Notes: generated from the sequence alone by a model not told the origin. A DNA stretch of 64,000 nt from Nonlabens tegetincola (GCF_002954355.1 NZ_MQVV01000012.1:434001-498000), one strand, 5' to 3'. Shown: positions 51,155-62,410, counted from the stretch's first letter. Numbers and translations: made by a program.

Positions 51155-51772
51155 ATGTCTGGGTTAATAGGAAAAAAAATCGGAATGACCAGCATTTATG
51201 ATGAGAACGGGAAAAATATCCCTTGTACGATCATACAAGCCGGTCCTTGTGTTGTTACCCAAGTCAGAACCGAAGAAACAGATGGGTATGAGGCCCTTCA
51301 ATTAGGTTTCGATGACAAATCAGACAAGAATGCTTCTAAAGCTGCTATCGGGCACTTTAAAAAAGCAGGTACTGGTGTCAAAAGAAAAGTAGTTGAATTC
51401 CAAGGTTTTGATGCGGAGTACAAATTAGGTGATTCAATCACTGTTGAAATGTTTAATGAAGGTGACTTTATTGATGTTTCTGGAACTAGTAAAGGAAAAG
51501 GATTCCAAGGTGTTGTAAAACGTCATGGTTTCGGCGGTGTTGGACAACAAACTCATGGACAGCATAACAGATTAAGAGCTCCTGGTTCTATCGGTGCAGC
51601 ATCTTATCCTGCTCGTGTATTTAAAGGTATGCGTATGGCTGGTCAAATGGGGAATGAAAAAGTAAAAGTTCAAAATTTAAGAGTGCTTAAAGTGGTAGCA
51701 GATAAAAATCTTTTAGTAGTTAAAGGTTGTGTTCCTGGTCACAAAAACTCTTATGTAATAGTTGAGAAGTAA
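51155..51772 (+). CDS. rplC: 50S ribosomal protein L3
   Basis: uL3, near the peptidyl transferase centre. 205 residues with [17 protein letters not shown] and the long loop [14 protein letters not shown], which contains the Gln that is methylated in some bacteria. The stop shares one base with the rplD start (TAATG). Confidence 0.98.
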   Translation: MSGLIGKKIGMTSIYDENGKNIPCTIIQAGPCVVTQVRTEETDGYEALQLGFDDKSDKNASKAAIGHFKKAGTGVKRKVVEFQGFDAEYKLGDSITVEMFNEGDFIDVSGTSKGKGFQGVVKRHGFGGVGQQTHGQHNRLRAPGSIGAASYPARVFKGMRMAGQMGNEKVKVQNLRVLKVVADKNLLVVKGCVPGHKNSYVIVEK

Positions 51773-52401
51773 TGAAAGTAGCAGTTATAGACATTAAGGG
51801 TAAAGACACAGGTCGTCAAGTTGAGTTGGCTGATAATGTCTTTGGAATAGAGCCTAGTGAGCATGCTATATACTTAGATGTTAAGCAGTATTTAGCTGCA
51901 CAACGTCAAGGTACTCATAAAGCTAAGCAACGAGCAGAAATTGCTGGAAGTACAAGAAAGATTAAGAAGCAAAAAGGAACAGGAACTGCTCGTGCAGGTT
52001 CTATTAAGTCACCAGTTTTTAGAGGTGGTGGTAGAATTTTTGGTCCTGTACCACGTGACTATTCTTTTAAACTGAATAAGAATCAAAAAAGATTAGCTCG
52101 TAAAAGTGCATTAAGTTTGAAAGCTTCTGAAGGTACTTTACATGTAGTTCAAGATTTCAATTTTGATGCTCCTAAAACAAAGAATTTTTTAGAAGTTTTA
52201 GAAGGTTTAGGTCTCTCTGATAAAAAATCTCTATTTGTATTGGGTGAATCAAATAATAATGTATATTTGTCATCGCGAAATTTGAAAGCAGCTAACGTTG
52301 TAACTACCTCAGGATTAAACACTTACAGTGTAATGAATGCTGATAGTGTAGTGATTTTAGAGAGCTCTTTAGAGAAAATCGAAGAATTTTTAACTAAGTA
52401 A
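51772..52401 (+). CDS. rplD: 50S ribosomal protein L4
   Basis: uL4, lining the exit tunnel. 209 residues with [20 protein letters not shown] and [20 protein letters not shown]. In enterobacteria L4 represses the S10 operon by binding its leader; I see no matching leader structure here. Confidence 0.98.
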   Translation: MKVAVIDIKGKDTGRQVELADNVFGIEPSEHAIYLDVKQYLAAQRQGTHKAKQRAEIAGSTRKIKKQKGTGTARAGSIKSPVFRGGGRIFGPVPRDYSFKLNKNQKRLARKSALSLKASEGTLHVVQDFNFDAPKTKNFLEVLEGLGLSDKKSLFVLGESNNNVYLSSRNLKAANVVTTSGLNTYSVMNADSVVILESSLEKIEEFLTK

Positions 52402-52403
52402 CT

Positions 52404-52694
52404 ATGAGTATTTTATTAAAACCGATCATAACAGAGAAGGCAACTAACGATAGTGAGTTGTTAAATCGCTATGGTTTTGTAGTGTCTCCTAGTGCAAACA
52501 AAGTTGAGATAAAAAAAGCTGTGGAAGCTGAATATGGTGTTACAGTTCTTAAGGTAAGAACTATGAATACTAGAATTGAGCGAAACGTGAAATATACAAA
52601 GTCAGGTATTCAAGTTGGTAAAACTGGTGCTATTAAAAAAGCATTTGTACAACTTAAAGATGGTGATACCATCGACCTTTATAGTAATTTATAA
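52404..52694 (+). CDS. rplW: 50S ribosomal protein L23
   Basis: uL23, docking site for trigger factor and SRP at the tunnel exit. 96 residues starting MSILLKPIITEKAT, with VLKVRTMNTRIERNVKYTKS. Two bases after rplD. Confidence 0.98.
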   Translation: MSILLKPIITEKATNDSELLNRYGFVVSPSANKVEIKKAVEAEYGVTVLKVRTMNTRIERNVKYTKSGIQVGKTGAIKKAFVQLKDGDTIDLYSNL

Positions 52695-52706
52695 TAATTA
52701 ACTGAG

Positions 52707-53531
52707 ATGTCAGTAAGAAAATTAAAACCTGTAACTCCTGGACAGCGATTTAGAGTTGTTAATGGCTACGACGCTATTACAACTGATAAGCCGGAGAAGA
52801 GTTTACTTGCTCCGAAAAAACGTTCAGGTGGTCGTAACGCTAGTGGTCGTATGACTATGCGTTATAAAGGTGGCGGTCATAAGAAGCGCTACCGTATAAT
52901 CGATTTCAAAAGAGATCGTCATGGAATACCTGCAACGGTATCAACTATTGAGTATGATCCAAATAGATCAGCTTTTATCGCTCTTGTTAGCTATCAAGAT
53001 GGTGAAAAAAGATATGTTATTGCTCAAAATGGTCTTAAGGTAGGACAAAACATCGTTAGCGGTGAGTCTGTTGCTCCTGAGGTTGGTAATGCTATGAAAT
53101 TAGCTAATATTCCTCTGGGTACTGTTATTAGTTGTATTGAGTTGCATCCTGGTCAGGGAGCTGTTTTGGCTCGTAGTGCAGGTGCGTTTGCGCAATTAAT
53201 GGCGAGAGACGGTAAGTATGCTACTGTGAAGTTACCTTCTGGTGAGACTAGAATGATTTTACAGCAATGTATGGCGACTGTTGGTGCTGTATCAAACAGT
53301 GATCATCAGTTAATCGTCGGTGGTAAGGCCGGTCGTAGTCGTTGGTTAGGAAGAAGGCCAAGAACTCGTCCTGTTGCCATGAATCCAGTTGATCACCCAA
53401 TGGGTGGTGGTGAAGGTCGTGCTTCAGGAGGTCATCCTAGATCTCGTAACGGTATACCTGCAAAAGGTTATCGTACTCGCGACAAGAATAAAGCTAGTAG
53501 TCAATTTATAATAGAACGCAGAAAGAAATAA
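52707..53531 (+). CDS. rplB: 50S ribosomal protein L2
   Basis: uL2, needed for subunit joining and peptidyl transfer. 274 residues. The conserved His lies in [16 protein letters not shown], followed by [28 protein letters not shown] is also typical. Confidence 0.98.
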   Translation: MSVRKLKPVTPGQRFRVVNGYDAITTDKPEKSLLAPKKRSGGRNASGRMTMRYKGGGHKKRYRIIDFKRDRHGIPATVSTIEYDPNRSAFIALVSYQDGEKRYVIAQNGLKVGQNIVSGESVAPEVGNAMKLANIPLGTVISCIELHPGQGAVLARSAGAFAQLMARDGKYATVKLPSGETRMILQQCMATVGAVSNSDHQLIVGGKAGRSRWLGRRPRTRPVAMNPVDHPMGGGEGRASGGHPRSRNGIPAKGYRTRDKNKASSQFIIERRKK

Positions 53532-53534
53532 GTT

Positions 53535-53813
53535 ATGGCACGTTCATTAAAAAAAGGACCTTACGTTTTTCATAAATTAGAAAAGAAGGTTGCTCAAAAT
53601 ATTGAGTCAGGTAAGAAAGCTGTAGTAAAGACTTGGTCGCGTTCATCTATGATTACGCCAGACTTTGTAGGTCAAACAATTGCAGTTCATAATGGTCGTC
53701 AGTTTGTTCCTGTTTACGTAACAGAGAATATGGTAGGGCATAAGTTAGGTGAATTTTCACCAACTCGTTCATTCCGTGGACATGCTGGTGCTAAAAATAA
53801 AGGAAAAAAGTAA
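53535..53813 (+). CDS. rpsS: 30S ribosomal protein S19
   Basis: uS19 of the 30S head. 92 residues: [33 protein letters not shown] and [15 protein letters not shown]. Tight spacing on both sides. Confidence 0.98.
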   Translation: MARSLKKGPYVFHKLEKKVAQNIESGKKAVVKTWSRSSMITPDFVGQTIAVHNGRQFVPVYVTENMVGHKLGEFSPTRSFRGHAGAKNKGKK

Positions 53814-53821
53814 TCTAGGTC

Positions 53822-54232
53822 ATGGGAAGTCGTAAAAGAGAAATGGCTGCTAAGCTCAAGGAGCAAAAAAGCCAGATTGCTATAGCAAAATTAAATAATT
53901 GTCCTACATCTCCTCGTAAAATGAGATTAGTTGCTGATATCATTAGAGGTAAAAAGGTGGAGGATGCGTTAAATATACTTAAGTTTTCATCTAAGGAGGC
54001 TGCACGACGTTTGGATAAGTTGGTCTTGTCTGCTATCGCAAATTGGCAGTCTAAGAATGAGGATTCTGATGTTGCTGATGCAGGTTTGTTTATTAAGGAG
54101 ATTCGTGTAGATGGTGGTACAATGTTAAAAAGACTAAGGCCAGCACCTCAAGGTAGAGCGCATAGAATAAGAAAGAGATCGAACCACGTAACTGTTGTGT
54201 TAGGTCAAAAAAATAATGAAGAGGTTAACTAA
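53822..54232 (+). CDS. rplV: 50S ribosomal protein L22
   Basis: uL22, with a loop in the exit tunnel. 136 residues, slightly longer than usual because of a charged N-terminal extension ([16 protein letters not shown]). Core motifs [17 protein letters not shown] and [19 protein letters not shown]. Confidence 0.97.
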   Translation: MGSRKREMAAKLKEQKSQIAIAKLNNCPTSPRKMRLVADIIRGKKVEDALNILKFSSKEAARRLDKLVLSAIANWQSKNEDSDVADAGLFIKEIRVDGGTMLKRLRPAPQGRAHRIRKRSNHVTVVLGQKNNEEVN

Positions 54233-54240
54233 TTTAGGAT

Positions 54241-54957
54241 ATGGGACAAAAAACTAATCCAATAGGAAATCGTTTAGGTATCATCAGAGGTTGGGAATCT
54301 AACTGGTATGGTGGAAACGATTATGGTGATAAACTAGCTGAGGATGATAAAATACGTAAGTATATTCATGCTCGTCTTTCAAAGGCTAGTGTATCTAGAG
54401 TTATTATTGAACGTACTCTTAAGTTAGTAACTATAACTATCACTACTGCTAGACCTGGAATTATTATTGGTAAAGGTGGTCAAGAGGTGGATAGGCTTAA
54501 AGAAGAGTTGAAGAAGATTACTGGTAAGGATGTTCAAATTAACATTCATGAAATAAAAAGACCAGAATTAGATGCTCATTTAGTTGGAGCTAGTATTGCT
54601 CGTCAGATTGAGAATCGTATTTCGTATAGACGTGCAATAAAGATGGCTATTGCTGCTGCCATGAGGATGAATGCTGAAGGAATTAAAATTCAAATTTCAG
54701 GTCGACTTAATGGAGCGGAAATGGCTCGATCAGAATCTTACAAGGATGGGCGTATTCCTTTGTCCACTTTTAGAGCAGATATCGACTATGCATTAGTTGA
54801 AGCTCATACTACCTACGGAAGATTAGGTATTAAGGTATGGATTATGAAAGGAGAGGTTTATGGTAAACGTGAGTTGTCTCCATTGGTAGGCTTATCTAAG
54901 AAGAGTGGTAAAGGTGGTGGATCTGGAAACAGAGGAAATCGTCGTCGTAGAAAATAA
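54241..54957 (+). CDS. rpsC: 30S ribosomal protein S3
   Basis: uS3 at the mRNA entry site. 238 residues with a KH domain ([19 protein letters not shown]) and the C-terminal domain with [12 protein letters not shown] and [14 protein letters not shown]. Basic Gly/Arg-rich tail. Confidence 0.98.
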   Translation: MGQKTNPIGNRLGIIRGWESNWYGGNDYGDKLAEDDKIRKYIHARLSKASVSRVIIERTLKLVTITITTARPGIIIGKGGQEVDRLKEELKKITGKDVQINIHEIKRPELDAHLVGASIARQIENRISYRRAIKMAIAAAMRMNAEGIKIQISGRLNGAEMARSESYKDGRIPLSTFRADIDYALVEAHTTYGRLGIKVWIMKGEVYGKRELSPLVGLSKKSGKGGGSGNRGNRRRRK

Positions 54958-54969
54958 AAGTAGATAGAG

Positions 54970-55389
54970 ATGTTACAACCTAGAAAGACAAAATTTAGAA
55001 AGCAACAGAAGGGCCGTATGAAGGGTAACTCTGGTCGAGGAAACCAGCTAGCCTACGGTACATTTGGTATTAAATCTCTTGATTCTAATTTTATTAATTC
55101 AAGACAGATTGAAGCGGCTCGTATTGCTGCCACTAGATATATGAAGAGAGAAGGTTCTCTTTGGATTAAAATATTTCCGGATAAACCCATCACTAAAAAG
55201 CCTCTAGAGGTTCGTATGGGTAAAGGAAAGGGTAATGTTGAATATTGGGCTGCTGTTGTGAAACCAGGTCGTGTGCTTTTTGAGGTTGCAGGAGTTCCTC
55301 AAGCTATTGCTCAGGAGGCTTTAAGGTTAGCTGCTCAAAAATTGCCAGTTAAAACTAAATTCATCGTAGCAAGAGACTACCAAGAATAG
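54970..55389 (+). CDS. rplP: 50S ribosomal protein L16
   Basis: uL16, organises the A site. 139 residues with [20 protein letters not shown] and [19 protein letters not shown]. Confidence 0.98.
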   Translation: MLQPRKTKFRKQQKGRMKGNSGRGNQLAYGTFGIKSLDSNFINSRQIEAARIAATRYMKREGSLWIKIFPDKPITKKPLEVRMGKGKGNVEYWAAVVKPGRVLFEVAGVPQAIAQEALRLAAQKLPVKTKFIVARDYQE

Positions 55390-55395
55390 AATATT

Positions 55396-55578
55396 ATGAA
55401 AAACGCAGATATAGCAAAACTGTCAGAAACAGAATTACAAGCAAAACTTGCTGAGTTTAATTCTTCTTACTCAGAGTTGAGAAGAATGCATAGTATGTCT
55501 CCTTTAGATAATCCTTCAGAGATTACTAAAGCTAGGAAAACGATTGCTAGATTAAAAACAGCTTTAAATAGCAAATAG
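55396..55578 (+). CDS. rpmC: 50S ribosomal protein L29
   Basis: uL29, at the tunnel exit. 60 residues, two helices. The usual LR.. block appears as [18 protein letters not shown], somewhat diverged as in other Bacteroidota. Its place between rplP and rpsQ confirms it. Confidence 0.96.
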   Translation: MKNADIAKLSETELQAKLAEFNSSYSELRRMHSMSPLDNPSEITKARKTIARLKTALNSK

Positions 55579-55583
55579 TTCAC

Positions 55584-55841
55584 ATGGAAACAAGAAATTT
55601 AAGAAAAGAACGTATCGGTGTAGTTACATCGAATAAGATGGACAAAAGCATCGTTGTTTCAGAGGTGAAACGTCAGAAGCATCCAATGTATGGAAAGTTC
55701 GTACTTAAGACTAAAAAGTATGTTGCTCACGATGAAACGAATGACTGTAACGAAGGTGATACAGTTCGTATAATGGAAACTAGACCTCTTAGTAAATCTA
55801 AAAACTGGAGATTAGTTGAAATAATTGAAAGAGCTAAATAA
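55584..55841 (+). CDS. rpsQ: 30S ribosomal protein S17
   Basis: uS17. 85 residues with [16 protein letters not shown] and [19 protein letters not shown]. Shares one base with rplN (TAATG). Confidence 0.98.
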   Translation: METRNLRKERIGVVTSNKMDKSIVVSEVKRQKHPMYGKFVLKTKKYVAHDETNDCNEGDTVRIMETRPLSKSKNWRLVEIIERAK

Positions 55842-56209
55842 TGGTACAACAAGAATCAAGATTAAAAGTAGCAGACAATACTGGAGCTAAAGAAGTTCTT
55901 TGTATTCGTGTATTAGGTGGGACTAAAAGGAGATATGCTTCTGTTGGTGATAAAATTGTTGTTTCTGTTAAAGAATCTACACCTAATGGTAATATTAAAA
56001 AAGGTGCTGTTTCAACTGCAGTAGTTGTGAGAACAAAGAAAGAGGTTAGAAGACCAGACGGATCGTATATTCGTTTTGATGATAACGCTTGTGTTCTTCT
56101 TAATCCTAATTCGGAAATGCGAGGAACTCGTGTTTTTGGGCCGGTTGCTCGTGAGCTTAGGGACAAGCAGTTTATGAAAATTGTTTCATTAGCACCTGAG
56201 GTGTTATAA
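55841..56209 (+). CDS. rplN: 50S ribosomal protein L14
   Basis: uL14, the binding site of RsfS, whose gene is also in this window. 122 residues with [29 protein letters not shown] and [15 protein letters not shown]. Confidence 0.98.
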   Translation: MVQQESRLKVADNTGAKEVLCIRVLGGTKRRYASVGDKIVVSVKESTPNGNIKKGAVSTAVVVRTKKEVRRPDGSYIRFDDNACVLLNPNSEMRGTRVFGPVARELRDKQFMKIVSLAPEVL

Positions 56210-56218
56210 TAAGGAATT

Positions 56219-56530
56219 ATGAGTAAGGTAAAAATTAAAACTGGAGATAAGGTTAGGGTTACCACAGGTGAACACAAAGGTTCTGAAGGTGTTGTAACTA
56301 AAATACTTAAAGATAAAAACCGCGTAATTGTGGAAGGTGTTAACATGGTTTCAAAGCATGAAAAACCAAGCGCTACAAATCCTCAAGGTGGTATAAAGGA
56401 ATTGGAAGCTCCTCTTCACATCTCTAATGTGTCTTTAATCGACTCAGATGGTAAAGCAACTAAGGTTGGTTACAAGTCTGAAGATGGTAAAAAGGTTCGC
56501 TTCGCTAAAACTAATAATCAAGCTATATAG
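56219..56530 (+). CDS. rplX: 50S ribosomal protein L24
   Basis: uL24, an assembly initiator. 103 residues with a KOW motif ([20 protein letters not shown]) and [14 protein letters not shown]. Confidence 0.98.
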   Translation: MSKVKIKTGDKVRVTTGEHKGSEGVVTKILKDKNRVIVEGVNMVSKHEKPSATNPQGGIKELEAPLHISNVSLIDSDGKATKVGYKSEDGKKVRFAKTNNQAI

Positions 56531-56532
56531 TC

Positions 56533-57084
56533 ATGTCATACGTACCAAGACTTAAAGAAGAATACAACGAAAGGGTGTCTAAATCTCTTCAGGAAGAATT
56601 CGGTTACAAAAATGTAATGGAAATTCCTAAATTACAAAAGATAGTTTTAAGTAGAGGAGTAGGTGCTGCGGTAGCAGATAAGAAGCTTATTGATTATGCT
56701 GTGGAGGAGTTAACTACTATTACTGGTCAAAAAGCTGTTGCTACTTTATCTAAAAAGGATGTTGCTTCCTTTAAGTTAAGAAAAGGAATGCCTATTGGTG
56801 CCAAAGTTACGCTTAGAGGTGAGAGAATGTATGAATTTCTTGATCGTTTAATTACTGTAGCGTTGCCTAGAGTTAGAGATTTTCAAGGAATTAAAGCAAA
56901 TGGTTTTGATGGTAGAGGAAATTATAACTTGGGTATCACTGAGCAGATCATTTTCCCAGAGATAAATATCGATAAAGTAAACAAAATTTCTGGTATGGAT
57001 ATTACATTCGTTACCAGTGCAAATACTGATAAGGAGGCTAAGTCTCTTTTAGGAGAACTAGGTTTACCTTTCAAAAAGAATTAA
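56533..57084 (+). CDS. rplE: 50S ribosomal protein L5
   Basis: uL5, binds 5S rRNA. 183 residues with [31 protein letters not shown] and [13 protein letters not shown]. Confidence 0.98.
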   Translation: MSYVPRLKEEYNERVSKSLQEEFGYKNVMEIPKLQKIVLSRGVGAAVADKKLIDYAVEELTTITGQKAVATLSKKDVASFKLRKGMPIGAKVTLRGERMYEFLDRLITVALPRVRDFQGIKANGFDGRGNYNLGITEQIIFPEINIDKVNKISGMDITFVTSANTDKEAKSLLGELGLPFKKN

Positions 57085-57085
57085 G

Positions 57086-57355
57086 ATGGCAAAAGAATCA
57101 ATGAAAGCGCGTGAGCGCAAGCGTCAAGCTCTAGTAGATAAGTATGCTGAAAAGCGTCAGGCTTTGAAGGAAGCTGGTGATTATGAAGCTCTTCAAAAAT
57201 TACCTAAGAATGCATCACCTGTTAGGTTACACAATAGATGTAAGTTAACCGGAAGGCCAAAAGGTTATATGCGTCAGTTTGGTATTTCAAGAGTCCTTTT
57301 TAGAGAAATGGCAAACAAAGGTTTGATTCCTGGTGTCAAAAAAGCAAGTTGGTAA
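57086..57355 (+). CDS. rpsN: 30S ribosomal protein S14 (long, zinc-free form)
   Basis: uS14. 89 residues with only one Cys ([19 protein letters not shown]), so it is the long form without the zinc CxxC pairs. Ends [11 protein letters not shown]. Confidence 0.97.
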   Translation: MAKESMKARERKRQALVDKYAEKRQALKEAGDYEALQKLPKNASPVRLHNRCKLTGRPKGYMRQFGISRVLFREMANKGLIPGVKKASW

Positions 57356-57375
57356 AATAAAGATTTTTTGTAGTT

Positions 57376-57774
57376 ATGAATACAGATCCAATAGCAGATT
57401 ATCTTACACGTATTAGAAACGCGGTAAGAGCTAACCATAGAGTTGTTGAAATACCAGCTTCTAATGTTAAAAAAGAAATTACTAAAATTCTTTTCGATCA
57501 AGGTTATATTTTAAGTTATAAAATAATTGAGGCTCCTGCCCAGGATGTGATCAAGATAGCTTTGAAATATGACAAGTCAACTAATGAACCAGTTATAAAG
57601 GATTTACAAAGACTTAGTAAGCCAGGTCTTCGTAAGTATGCTGGTGCAAAAGAGTTGCCAAGAATTTTGAACGGTTTAGGCGTGGCTATCGTTTCAACAT
57701 CTAAAGGTGTGATGACTGATAAGCAGGCTCGTTCAGAGAATGTCGGTGGGGAAGTGCTTTGTTACGTTTATTAA
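57376..57774 (+). CDS. rpsH: 30S ribosomal protein S8
   Basis: uS8. 132 residues with [18 protein letters not shown] and the end EVLCYVY. In E. coli S8 represses the spc operon; no obvious S8-site mimic was found near rplE here. Confidence 0.98.
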   Translation: MNTDPIADYLTRIRNAVRANHRVVEIPASNVKKEITKILFDQGYILSYKIIEAPAQDVIKIALKYDKSTNEPVIKDLQRLSKPGLRKYAGAKELPRILNGLGVAIVSTSKGVMTDKQARSENVGGEVLCYVY

Positions 57775-57783
57775 TATATTAAT

Positions 57784-58326
57784 ATGTCAAGAATAGGAAA
57801 AAGTCCTGTAGCGATTCCTGCAGGTGTTACCGTAAGGGTTGAGGACGACTTCATTCATGTGGAAGGTAAATTGGGATCTTTATCTCAAAAATTTTCAGAT
57901 GTTGAAGTTAAAATTGAAGAAAATCAAGTTTTGATTTCTCGTCCTTCTGATTCAAAGGATCACAGAGCTAAGCATGGTTTATATCGTGCTTTGGTTCAAA
58001 ACATGGTTCAAGGAGTTAATGAGGGTTGGACTAAACAGCTAGAACTAGTAGGTGTTGGTTATAGAGCGAGTAATCAGGGACAAAAGCTAGATTTAGCTTT
58101 AGGTTTTTCTCATAATATTGTATTGGACATTGCTCCGGAAGTGAAAGTGGAAACAATTTCTGAAAAGGGTAAAAACCCAATAGTTAAACTTACTTCGCAC
58201 GATAAGCAATTAGTTGGTCAGGTAGCAGCTAAAATCCGATCATTTAGAAAGCCTGAACCGTATAAAGGTAAGGGTGTTAAGTTTGTTGGTGAGATTTTAA
58301 GAAGAAAAGCTGGTAAATCAGCATAA
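57784..58326 (+). CDS. rplF: 50S ribosomal protein L6
   Basis: uL6. 180 residues with MSRIGKSPVAIPAGVTV, GVGYRASNQGQKLDLALGFS and the end EPYKGKGVKFVGE. Confidence 0.98.
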   Translation: MSRIGKSPVAIPAGVTVRVEDDFIHVEGKLGSLSQKFSDVEVKIEENQVLISRPSDSKDHRAKHGLYRALVQNMVQGVNEGWTKQLELVGVGYRASNQGQKLDLALGFSHNIVLDIAPEVKVETISEKGKNPIVKLTSHDKQLVGQVAAKIRSFRKPEPYKGKGVKFVGEILRRKAGKSA

Positions 58327-58338
58327 TAAACAGATATA

Positions 58339-58686
58339 ATGGCATTTTCAAAAGAACAACGTAGATTAAAAATACGTAAGAGAATAAGAAGAACAGTTTC
58401 TGGTACTGCCGAAAGACCTAGATTATCTGTTTATAGAAGTAATAAAGAAATTTATGCTCAAGTTATTAATGATGTAGATGGTATAACTATAGCTTCCGCT
58501 TCATCTAGAGAACTTGATGCAAAAGCTCCAAAAATGGACCTAGCGAAACAAGTTGGTGTTAAGCTTGCTGAGAAAGCAAAAGCTGCTGGTGTAAGTAAGG
58601 TTTCTTTTGATCGTGGAGGTTATTTATATCATGGTAGAGTACTTTCATTAGCAGAAGGAGCTAGAGAAGGAGGACTACAATTTTAA
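58339..58686 (+). CDS. rplR: 50S ribosomal protein L18
   Basis: uL18, binds 5S rRNA. 115 residues with RIRRTVSGTAERPRLSVYRS and FDRGGYLYHGRVLSLAEGAR. Confidence 0.98.
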   Translation: MAFSKEQRRLKIRKRIRRTVSGTAERPRLSVYRSNKEIYAQVINDVDGITIASASSRELDAKAPKMDLAKQVGVKLAEKAKAAGVSKVSFDRGGYLYHGRVLSLAEGAREGGLQF

Positions 58687-58705
58687 TCACATATTACATT
58701 AAATT

Positions 58706-59230
58706 ATGTATCAAAAATATAAAAACGTAGAAACTGTGAAACCAGGTGGACTTGAATTAAAGGATCGTTTGGTAGGTGTTCAACGTGTAACTAAAGTGAC
58801 TAAAGGTGGTCGTGCATTTGGATTTTCTGCTATCGTTGTGGTAGGTGATGAAAATGGTGTAGTCGGTCATGGGTTAGGTAAGTCTAAAGAGGTTTCTGAA
58901 GCGATATCCAAAGCTGTTGAGGATGCTAAAAAGAATTTGGTAAGAATTCCTCTGCAAAATGGTACTATTCCACATGAGCAAAAGGGTAAATTTGGTGGAG
59001 CGAGAGTTTTACTTATGCCTGCATCTACTGGTACTGGGGTGATTGCTGGTGGAGCTATTCGTGCAGTCCTTGAGTCAGTTGGAGTTCACGATGTTTTAAG
59101 TAAGAATCAGGGATCTTCTAATCCACATAATGTGGTAAAGGCAACTTTTGACGCTTTACTTCAATTGAGAAGTGCTGCAACAATTGCTAAGCAAAGAGGA
59201 GTTTCTTTAGATAAAGTGTTTAACGGATAA
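58706..59230 (+). CDS. rpsE: 30S ribosomal protein S5
   Basis: uS5, a fidelity protein. 174 residues with [30 protein letters not shown], and [19 protein letters not shown]. Confidence 0.98.
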   Translation: MYQKYKNVETVKPGGLELKDRLVGVQRVTKVTKGGRAFGFSAIVVVGDENGVVGHGLGKSKEVSEAISKAVEDAKKNLVRIPLQNGTIPHEQKGKFGGARVLLMPASTGTGVIAGGAIRAVLESVGVHDVLSKNQGSSNPHNVVKATFDALLQLRSAATIAKQRGVSLDKVFNG

Positions 59231-59241
59231 TAGATTTAGTG

Positions 59242-59421
59242 ATGGCAAAGTTGAGAATTAAAAAGGTAAAAAGTGCGATTAATCGTACAGCGAACCAGAA
59301 AAAGACTTTAGAAGCACTTGGTTTAAGAAAGATGAATCAGGTTGTTGAACACGATGATAATTCGGTTATCCAAGGAATGATAAGAACTGTTTCTCATTTG
59401 ATTACAGTCGAGAACATTTAA
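59242..59421 (+). CDS. rpmD: 50S ribosomal protein L30
   Basis: uL30. 59 residues, MAKLRIKKVKSAINRTANQK, then LEALGLRKMNQ. I chose ATG 59242; a GTG one codon earlier is in frame but unlikely. Confidence 0.97.
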   Translation: MAKLRIKKVKSAINRTANQKKTLEALGLRKMNQVVEHDDNSVIQGMIRTVSHLITVENI

Positions 59422-59431
59422 AAAAATTAGG

Positions 59432-59884
59432 ATGAAATTACATAATATCAAACCTGCTGAAGGTGCAGCTAAAAAGGCTGGTAAAATTATAGGTCGTGGT
59501 CAGGGTACTGGTAAAGGTGGTACTTCTACTAGAGGTCATAAAGGAGCTAAATCACGTTCAGGTTATTCTAAGAAAATTGGTTTTGAAGGAGGACAAATGC
59601 CTTTACAACGCCGTGTTCCTAAATTTGGTTTTACTAACATAAATCGTAAGGAATATGTTGGAATTAATCTTGATACCATCCAAAATTATATTGATGCTAA
59701 TCGTTTTGGTTCGGATATTTCTTTAGAGGATTTCGTAAGCCAAGGTCTAGCAGGAAAGAATGACTTAATTAAGGTATTGGGTAGAGGAGAGCTTTCTGCT
59801 AAAGTTAAAGTTACCGCTCATAAGTTCACTGCGTCGGCTCAAGAAGCTATTACTAAAGCTGGTGGTGAAGCAGTAACAATTTAA
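59432..59884 (+). CDS. rplO: 50S ribosomal protein L15
   Basis: uL15. 150 residues with the Gly-rich N-terminal RGQGTGKGGTSTRGHKGAKS and GGQMPLQRRVPKFGF. Directly before secY as usual. Confidence 0.98.
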   Translation: MKLHNIKPAEGAAKKAGKIIGRGQGTGKGGTSTRGHKGAKSRSGYSKKIGFEGGQMPLQRRVPKFGFTNINRKEYVGINLDTIQNYIDANRFGSDISLEDFVSQGLAGKNDLIKVLGRGELSAKVKVTAHKFTASAQEAITKAGGEAVTI

Positions 59885-59893
59885 TCTATCCAC

Positions 59894-61225
59894 ATGAAGT
59901 TTATAGATACTCTTAAAAATATTTGGAAAATAGAAGAGCTTAAAGATCGTATTCTTATGACTTTAAGCCTTCTTCTTGTTTATCGTTTTGGAGCTCAAGT
60001 AGTGCTTCCAGGTATTGATTCTACGAAACTTGGTGGTTTTGCTGATAATTTTGATACTGGAATAGGTGGTATTTTAAATGCCTTCACAGGAGGAGCATTT
60101 GCTAATGCCTCAGTTTTTGCCTTGGGGATTATGCCGTACATCTCAGCTAGCATTGTCGTTCAGCTTATGGGATTAGCTATTCCGTATCTTCAAAAATTAC
60201 AGAAGGAAGGTGAGTCTGGGCGTAGAAAAATTAATCAGATAACACGATGGTTAACCATAGGTATTTGCGTAATTCAAGCTCCTACATACTTGTTGACCTT
60301 AGAAACTTTGGGTGTTCCTCAAGATGCATTTATAGATGGTAGAGGTGCTGGTTTCATTACCATTAGTACAATTATCCTAGTTACTGGATGTATTTTTGCT
60401 ATGTGGTTAGGTGAGAAAATAACTGATAAAGGTATAGGTAACGGTATATCGTTACTTATAATGGTTGGAATTATTGCTACATTACCACAGGCATTTATCC
60501 AGGAAATTACCTCAAGATATAATGGTACTGGTGGATTGTTTGTTATTATTATTGAAGTGGTGATTTGGTTGTTGGTAATTCTAGCATGTATTATGTTAGT
60601 GATGGCAGTAAGAAAAATACCGGTGCAATATGCAAGAAGATCCGCAACTGGTAGTTATGAAAAGGTAGTTGGTGGTGCAAGGGAATACATTCCGCTTAAG
60701 CTTAATGCTTCAGGTGTTATGCCTATTATTTTTGCTCAAGCTATTATGTTTGTTCCTGCAGCTATCGGTAATCTTGAAGCTGGTTGGGCAAAGGAAGTAG
60801 GTAATGCTTTTGGCGATATATTTGGTTTCTGGTATAATTTGGTCTTTGCATTGTTAATCATTATTTTCACTTATTTCTATACAGCAATTACGGTTAAAAC
60901 CAATGAGATGGCGGATAATTTGAAAAGAAGTAATGGTTTTATTCCTGGAATTCGTCCTGGTACAGAAACAGCTGATTATTTAGATGAAATAATGTCTTTG
61001 ATAACTCTTCCAGGTTCCGTATTTTTGGCGGCTGTTGCAATATTCCCTGCCATCGTTTCACTTTTTGGTGTTACTCAGGCATGGGCACTGTTTTATGGTG
61101 GAACGTCATTATTGATTATGGTCGGTGTAGCTATAGATACAATGCAGCAGATTAATGCTTATTTGTTGAATAAACATTATGATAGTTTAATTAAAACTGG
61201 TAAAAATAGAAAAGCAGTAGCATAA
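59894..61225 (+). CDS. secY: Protein translocase subunit SecY
   Basis: Central channel of the Sec translocon. 443 residues and ten spans. Plug and lateral-gate regions are normal; [14 protein letters not shown] and [20 protein letters not shown], with GFIPGIRPG, are family signatures. It shares one base with infA (TAATG), a common arrangement in this phylum. Confidence 0.98.
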   Translation: MKFIDTLKNIWKIEELKDRILMTLSLLLVYRFGAQVVLPGIDSTKLGGFADNFDTGIGGILNAFTGGAFANASVFALGIMPYISASIVVQLMGLAIPYLQKLQKEGESGRRKINQITRWLTIGICVIQAPTYLLTLETLGVPQDAFIDGRGAGFITISTIILVTGCIFAMWLGEKITDKGIGNGISLLIMVGIIATLPQAFIQEITSRYNGTGGLFVIIIEVVIWLLVILACIMLVMAVRKIPVQYARRSATGSYEKVVGGAREYIPLKLNASGVMPIIFAQAIMFVPAAIGNLEAGWAKEVGNAFGDIFGFWYNLVFALLIIIFTYFYTAITVKTNEMADNLKRSNGFIPGIRPGTETADYLDEIMSLITLPGSVFLAAVAIFPAIVSLFGVTQAWALFYGGTSLLIMVGVAIDTMQQINAYLLNKHYDSLIKTGKNRKAVA

Positions 61226-61440
61226 TGGCTAAACAAGCAGCAATTGAACAAGATGGTACTATTATTGAAGCTTTATCGAATGCAATGTTTCGTGTTGAGC
61301 TAGAAAATGGTCATGTTGTTACAGCGCATATTTCAGGTAAAATGCGCATGCACTATATTAAATTATTACCTGGAGATAAAGTAAAACTTGAAATGAGTCC
61401 TTACGATTTAACGAAAGCAAGGATCACTTATAGATACTAA
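61225..61440 (+). CDS. infA: Translation initiation factor IF-1
   Basis: 71-residue OB-fold protein that blocks the A site during initiation. [39 protein letters not shown] and ARITYRY are typical. Overlaps secY by one base. Confidence 0.98.
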   Translation: MAKQAAIEQDGTIIEALSNAMFRVELENGHVVTAHISGKMRMHYIKLLPGDKVKLEMSPYDLTKARITYRY

Positions 61441-61442
61441 TT

Positions 61443-61559
61443 ATGAAAGTAAGAGCGTCACTTAAGAAAAGAAGTGCTGACTGCAAAATTGTACGTCGTA
61501 AAGGTCGTTTGTATGTCATCAACAAAAAAAATCCAAAATTTAAACAAAGACAAGGTTAA
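61443..61559 (+). CDS. rpmJ: 50S ribosomal protein L36 (zinc-free form)
   Basis: bL36, 38 residues: [20 protein letters not shown], then [18 protein letters not shown]. It has a single Cys, so the zinc ligands of the usual form are missing. Together with zinc-free S14 this points to little zinc in these ribosomal proteins. Two bases after infA. Confidence 0.97.
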   Translation: MKVRASLKKRSADCKIVRRKGRLYVINKKNPKFKQRQG

Positions 61560-61562
61560 GCT

Positions 61563-61937
61563 ATGGCTAGAATTGCAGGGGTAGATATACCTAAAAATAA
61601 ACGTGGTGAAGTAGCATTAACTTACATATATGGTGTAGGTAGAAGTCGTGCTAAAGAAATTCTTATCTCAACAGGTGTTGGTTTAGATAAGAAAGTTAAC
61701 GATTGGAATGATGATGAAATCAGTAAAATTCGTGCCGCTGTTGGAGAATTCACTATAGAAGGTGAACTTCGTTCCGAAACTCAGCTTAACATTAAGCGTC
61801 TAATGGATATTGGGTGTTATCGCGGTATTCGTCATCGTAGTGGTTTACCACTAAGAGGTCAGAGAACTAAGAATAACTCGAGAACTCGTAAAGGTAAGCG
61901 TAAGACCGTTGCAAATAAAAAGAAAGCAACTAAATAA
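61563..61937 (+). CDS. rpsM: 30S ribosomal protein S13
   Basis: uS13, contacts P-site tRNA. 124 residues with [20 protein letters not shown] and [20 protein letters not shown]. Starts the alpha operon part. Confidence 0.98.
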   Translation: MARIAGVDIPKNKRGEVALTYIYGVGRSRAKEILISTGVGLDKKVNDWNDDEISKIRAAVGEFTIEGELRSETQLNIKRLMDIGCYRGIRHRSGLPLRGQRTKNNSRTRKGKRKTVANKKKATK

Positions 61938-61949
61938 TAATTAAGTCAA

Positions 61950-62339
61950 ATGGCAAAGTCTAAAACTGTAACAAAGAAACGTAAGGTAATTGTTGATAGT
62001 CACGGAGAAGCTCACATTTCTTCATCTTTCAATAATATTCTTATCTCTTTAACAAATAAAAAGGGTGAAGTTATTTCTTGGTCATCTGCTGGAAAAATGG
62101 GTTTCCGTGGATCAAAGAAAAACACTCCATATGCAGCGCAGTTAGCCGCTGAGGATGCGTCTAAAGTTGCTCACGAAGCTGGTTTACGTAAGGTAAAAGC
62201 TTATGTTAAAGGTCCTGGAAATGGGAGAGAAAGTGCAATTCGTAGTATCCATAATGCCGGTATTGAAGTAACTGAAATTATTGATGTTACTCCATTACCA
62301 CACAATGGTTGTCGTCCACCAAAACGTAGAAGAGTATAA
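61950..62339 (+). CDS. rpsK: 30S ribosomal protein S11
   Basis: uS11. 129 residues with [39 protein letters not shown] and the end [16 protein letters not shown]. Confidence 0.98.
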   Translation: MAKSKTVTKKRKVIVDSHGEAHISSSFNNILISLTNKKGEVISWSSAGKMGFRGSKKNTPYAAQLAAEDASKVAHEAGLRKVKAYVKGPGNGRESAIRSIHNAGIEVTEIIDVTPLPHNGCRPPKRRRV

Positions 62340-62342
62340 CAA

Positions 62343-62392
62343 GGGAATTATTAACGCTATCGAAGGATATTGACCTGAATTCATAGCATCCC
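62343..62392 (+). promoter_or_regulatory. Possible structured leader of rpsD
   Basis: The 71 bases between rpsK and rpsD can fold into a two-part hairpin: GGGA (62343-62346) with TCCC (62389-62392), and GCTAT (62356-62360) with ATAGC (62383-62387). S4 represses its own mRNA in other bacteria, so an S4 site is plausible. No T run follows. Confidence 0.4.
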
Positions 62393-62410
62393 ACATTAAA
62401 TTTATATTAA

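Noticed and set aside
55834-56346. 170-codon minus-strand frame over rplN/rplX
   Set aside because: Antisense shadow of two well conserved ribosomal genes, with no promoter; composition follows the opposite strand.
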